NCBI GenBank assembly: GCA_964541595.1
Contig: CAZIRO010000159.1
Span: 1 to 6,274, forward strand
DNA from: CAZIRO01 sp964541595
Lineage (GTDB): Bacteria > Acidobacteriota > HRBIN11
DNA: 6,274 nucleotides
Direction of reading: 5' to 3'
Position numbers and translations under genes: made by a program. Below, piece after piece: positions 5,901 to 6,274 of the stretch. How positions within the stretch are numbered: the stretch's first letter is position 1; the number at the start of each line of letters is the position of its first letter. The notes under the pieces are model-generated. The model worked only from the letters and a program-made list of their open reading frames with translations. It made no database searches and was not told the DNA's origin.

Positions 5901-6055
5901 CCGATGGCCAGTCCCCCCATGAATGCGGCCAGAACGGTCGCGTACGAATAGGCGCTAACGCCGATGAAGTCGAGGAGGTACTTGCTCCATAACACCTGAT
6001 ACCCGAGACCGAGTGCACCGGAGATGAAAAATAGCGTCAGGATCAGCAGATACAT
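2954..6055 (-). CDS. Fused MFS-like membrane / spermidine-synthase-like protein (1033 aa)
   Basis: The N-terminal part (1 to about 465) has roughly 12-13 membrane helices and is an internal duplication. SAYSYATVLAAFMGGLAIGS (34-53) is matched by STYSFSIMLAAFISGIAIGS (266-285), and YAVNAFG..PVLGM (156-180) by YAWDTWG..PVLGV (389-413), both offset by about 232-233 residues. The soluble domain (about 485-790) is a Rossmann fold of the spermidine synthase class: LFVNGKVDASS (532-542), DVLIIGLASGTTAG (565-578, SAM-type loop), LDVVDI (588-593), DPRFHLIVDDAR (614-625) and YDVIISEPSNPWMAGTG (635-651). True spermidine synthases have an Asp-rich active-site motif (DSSDP type) and a YHE motif. Here these are EPSNP and nothing clear, so aminopropyl transfer to putrescine is doubtful. 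The last 240 residues (about 790-1033) are mostly helical, rich in Trp, Arg and Gln, and unassigned. The family is often annotated fused MFS/spermidine synthase, and its substrate is unknown. AGGGGAA (6066-6060) gives a good ribosome binding site for the start at 6055. Confidence 0.9.
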   Translation of the reverse strand: MYLLILTLFFISGALGLGYQVLWSKYLLDFIGVSAYSYATVLAAFMGGLAIGSWWLGRWADRMANPLKLYAYLEVGVGLYAVIYLPLREWTARLYAQWIHYTPEHAGAATGIWAKIVVSAILLLPPTILMGGTYPALVRHVTESMRVVGRRASQLYAVNAFGAVLGTLAMAFLFMPVLGMRASLMLLALLNGLVGLTALLLTRYETASGAAAPGDHAMSPAAGADVPEWSPWLVRVGLLVIFIEGLMGFAYEIAWTRFFGIVLGSSTYSFSIMLAAFISGIAIGSAILARLDARIRNPMAFFGWTQLGVGLTVIALIPVYPYIPWFFQQYASLFSQRVGAFYLYESGKLLLCFLIMLVPTVLIGMSLPLVVKGLSRSLARLGYDTGRVYAWDTWGNVTGSLLSGLLLLPVLGVERLLRFSAIGNGILGLGIVALYTQRNSRRRWTLAVAGAVVVWSGIMAWHVLAGPWDPRWFSLAPFRRTLQPPPLRVVREQIQHRRMLLFKDDPAAHLMVVEFVPARNNPVQRKRRSISLFVNGKVDASSIGDMPTQILSGHIPLVLHPDPKDVLIIGLASGTTAGAVLKHPIRRLDVVDIIRAMPEATRIFSPWNGNPFADPRFHLIVDDARSYLLYTRQKYDVIISEPSNPWMAGTGALFSRDFYERARHVLRPHGIYLQWVQAYEMHDETFAAMVRSFRAVFPYVYGFQGNSKDVLLLGSLQPIRMDWSQMQTRLRYPEVAKQLAEIHIDRLSALLYLQHLSPITVDLIASFTDMENTDDNHFLEYRAPRDLFQRFSVTLIDRLDNRLHAPTGLFWYRYIHSPAFTESRTEMMRGIIAVMQDRRMQNPRLLRLWQAQLFVQERAHTPLSDGPPLQLSDTQTPPPFPLAFYLQPPWDPRDVMTRFTQLSNRPELQQALILRYRTQILLESQMDVRMARKWWQRLRPWIARFAQLAPLSRQFTIELAVLSHHPNTARRLMRQWLHQKDRLPPLDWALLQGCHLDPAFCQEIVQRYRKIRPLSALIQRFTEWQRHAAGSSE

Positions 6056-6059
6056 TGTG

Positions 6060-6066
6060 TTCCCCT
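6060..6066 (-). promoter_or_regulatory. Ribosome binding site of the fusion gene
   Basis: On the minus strand AGGGGAA precedes the ATG at 6055 with 4 bases between, or 6 counted from the AGGGG core. It supports this start, which also places the first membrane helix right at the N-terminus. Confidence 0.65.
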
Positions 6067-6090
6067 GAACTTCTCCAAAAACTGTGTCTC

Positions 6091-6119
6091 ATTGTATTGC
6101 ATCCTGCTCCGAACGACAA
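6091..6119 (-). promoter_or_regulatory. Sigma-70-type promoter of the minus-strand operon
   Basis: Read on the minus strand, TTGTCG (6119-6114) is the -35 box (4 of 6 to TTGACA) and TACAAT (6096-6091) is the -10 box (5 of 6 to TATAAT), with the ideal 17-bp spacer. Transcription would start near 6084, giving a leader of about 29 nt. This contrasts with the sigma-54 promoter of the first pilin, so the two sets of genes are probably controlled separately. Confidence 0.65.
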
Positions 6120-6134
6120 CGCAATTCCTCCGAG

Positions 6135-6156
6135 ATCGGGACGGGAAATGGGCCAG
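6135..6156 (+). repeat. Dispersed 22-bp element, copy 2
   Basis: This copy begins ATCGGGACGGG and agrees with 1092-1113 at 19 of 22 bases. It lies upstream of the minus-strand promoter and outside any gene. Confidence 0.4.
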
Positions 6157-6217
6157 GGGATGCACCGGATGAGCGGATGGACTGGTCGACACCGCGCGTC
6201 GGGTCTTCTATGTTAAA

Positions 6218-6238
6218 CGGGGTCAGATGTTAGGGGTT
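6218..6238 (-). repeat. Degenerate heptamer tract, third locus, opposite orientation
   Basis: In plus-strand order the units are CGGGGTC, AGATGTT and AGGGGTT. As reverse complements (AACCCCT, AACATCT, GACCCCG) they resemble the GACACCT unit seen at 15-49 and 1171-1191, with 5 to 6 of 7 matches each. The match is weak and could be chance. Confidence 0.3.
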
Positions 6239-6274
6239 ATGGGTGTAAAATGGATATGGTCCGGGGCTGGGGTG

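Larger units (their letters stand above)
6056..6274. other. Non-coding region upstream of the minus-strand operon
   Basis: The stretch holds the operon promoter (6091-6119), a copy of the dispersed element (6135-6156) and a degenerate heptamer tract (6218-6238). An ATG at 6250 opens to the window edge on the plus strand, but only eight codons are visible, so no gene is called. Confidence 0.6.

Noticed and set aside
2954..6055. True spermidine synthase in polyamine biosynthesis
   Set aside because: The catalytic Asp motif and the YHE motif are absent and the domain is fused to a large membrane region, so only the fold class is supported.
6250..6274. Start of a plus-strand gene at the right edge
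   Set aside because: Only eight codons are visible, and the AGGGG upstream is part of the repeat-like tract and too far away to count as a ribosome binding site.

Overview
The window looks like chromosomal DNA from a moderately GC-rich, Gram-negative-type (diderm) bacterium. Type IV pilin-like proteins of the GspG kind, a sigma-54 promoter, and a membrane-embedded spermidine-synthase-like protein next to a TPR-like lipid-anchored or membrane-anchored protein all fit groups such as Acidobacteriota, Desulfobacterota-like lineages or related candidate phyla. The sequence alone does not fix the phylum. No tRNA, rRNA, transposase or CRISPR array is visible.

Layout. Bases 1-344 are non-coding. They hold a 7-bp tandem repeat tract, two perfect palindromes and a very good -24/-12 (sigma-54) promoter at 289-305. 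The first pilin gene (345-956, +) follows, with a strong ribosome binding site. A strong rho-independent terminator (989-1046) lies just behind it. The 318-bp spacer 957-1274 also carries a second tract of the same heptamer and a structured, repeated element. The second pilin gene (1275-1940, +) is a paralogue of the first. Its stop lies only 10 bp from the stop of a convergent gene. On the minus strand, a two-gene operon is read from about 6084 leftwards. It encodes a 1033-residue fusion of a duplicated MFS-like membrane region with a spermidine-synthase/methyltransferase-like domain (6055-2954), then a 341-residue membrane-anchored helical-repeat protein (2976-1951). These two genes overlap by 23 bp. 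A sigma-70-type promoter (TTGTCG, 17 bp, TACAAT) sits just upstream. Bases 6056-6274 are otherwise non-coding and hold a degenerate third heptamer tract.

How the genes may work together (inference). The two pilin-like proteins share eight aligned cysteines and a GspG-like C-terminal half (DGW-x2-F/PF-x-Y, then a GRD loop). The helical-repeat protein ends in a similar DPYGRPFRY segment, which hints that it handles or resembles such pilins. The fusion protein has a recognisable Rossmann core but lacks the usual catalytic acidic signature of true spermidine synthases, so polyamine synthesis is unlikely. A membrane SAM- or nucleotide-dependent modifying enzyme working with a helical-repeat partner, beside two disulfide-rich pilins under sigma-54 control, is the most interesting and least described possibility here.
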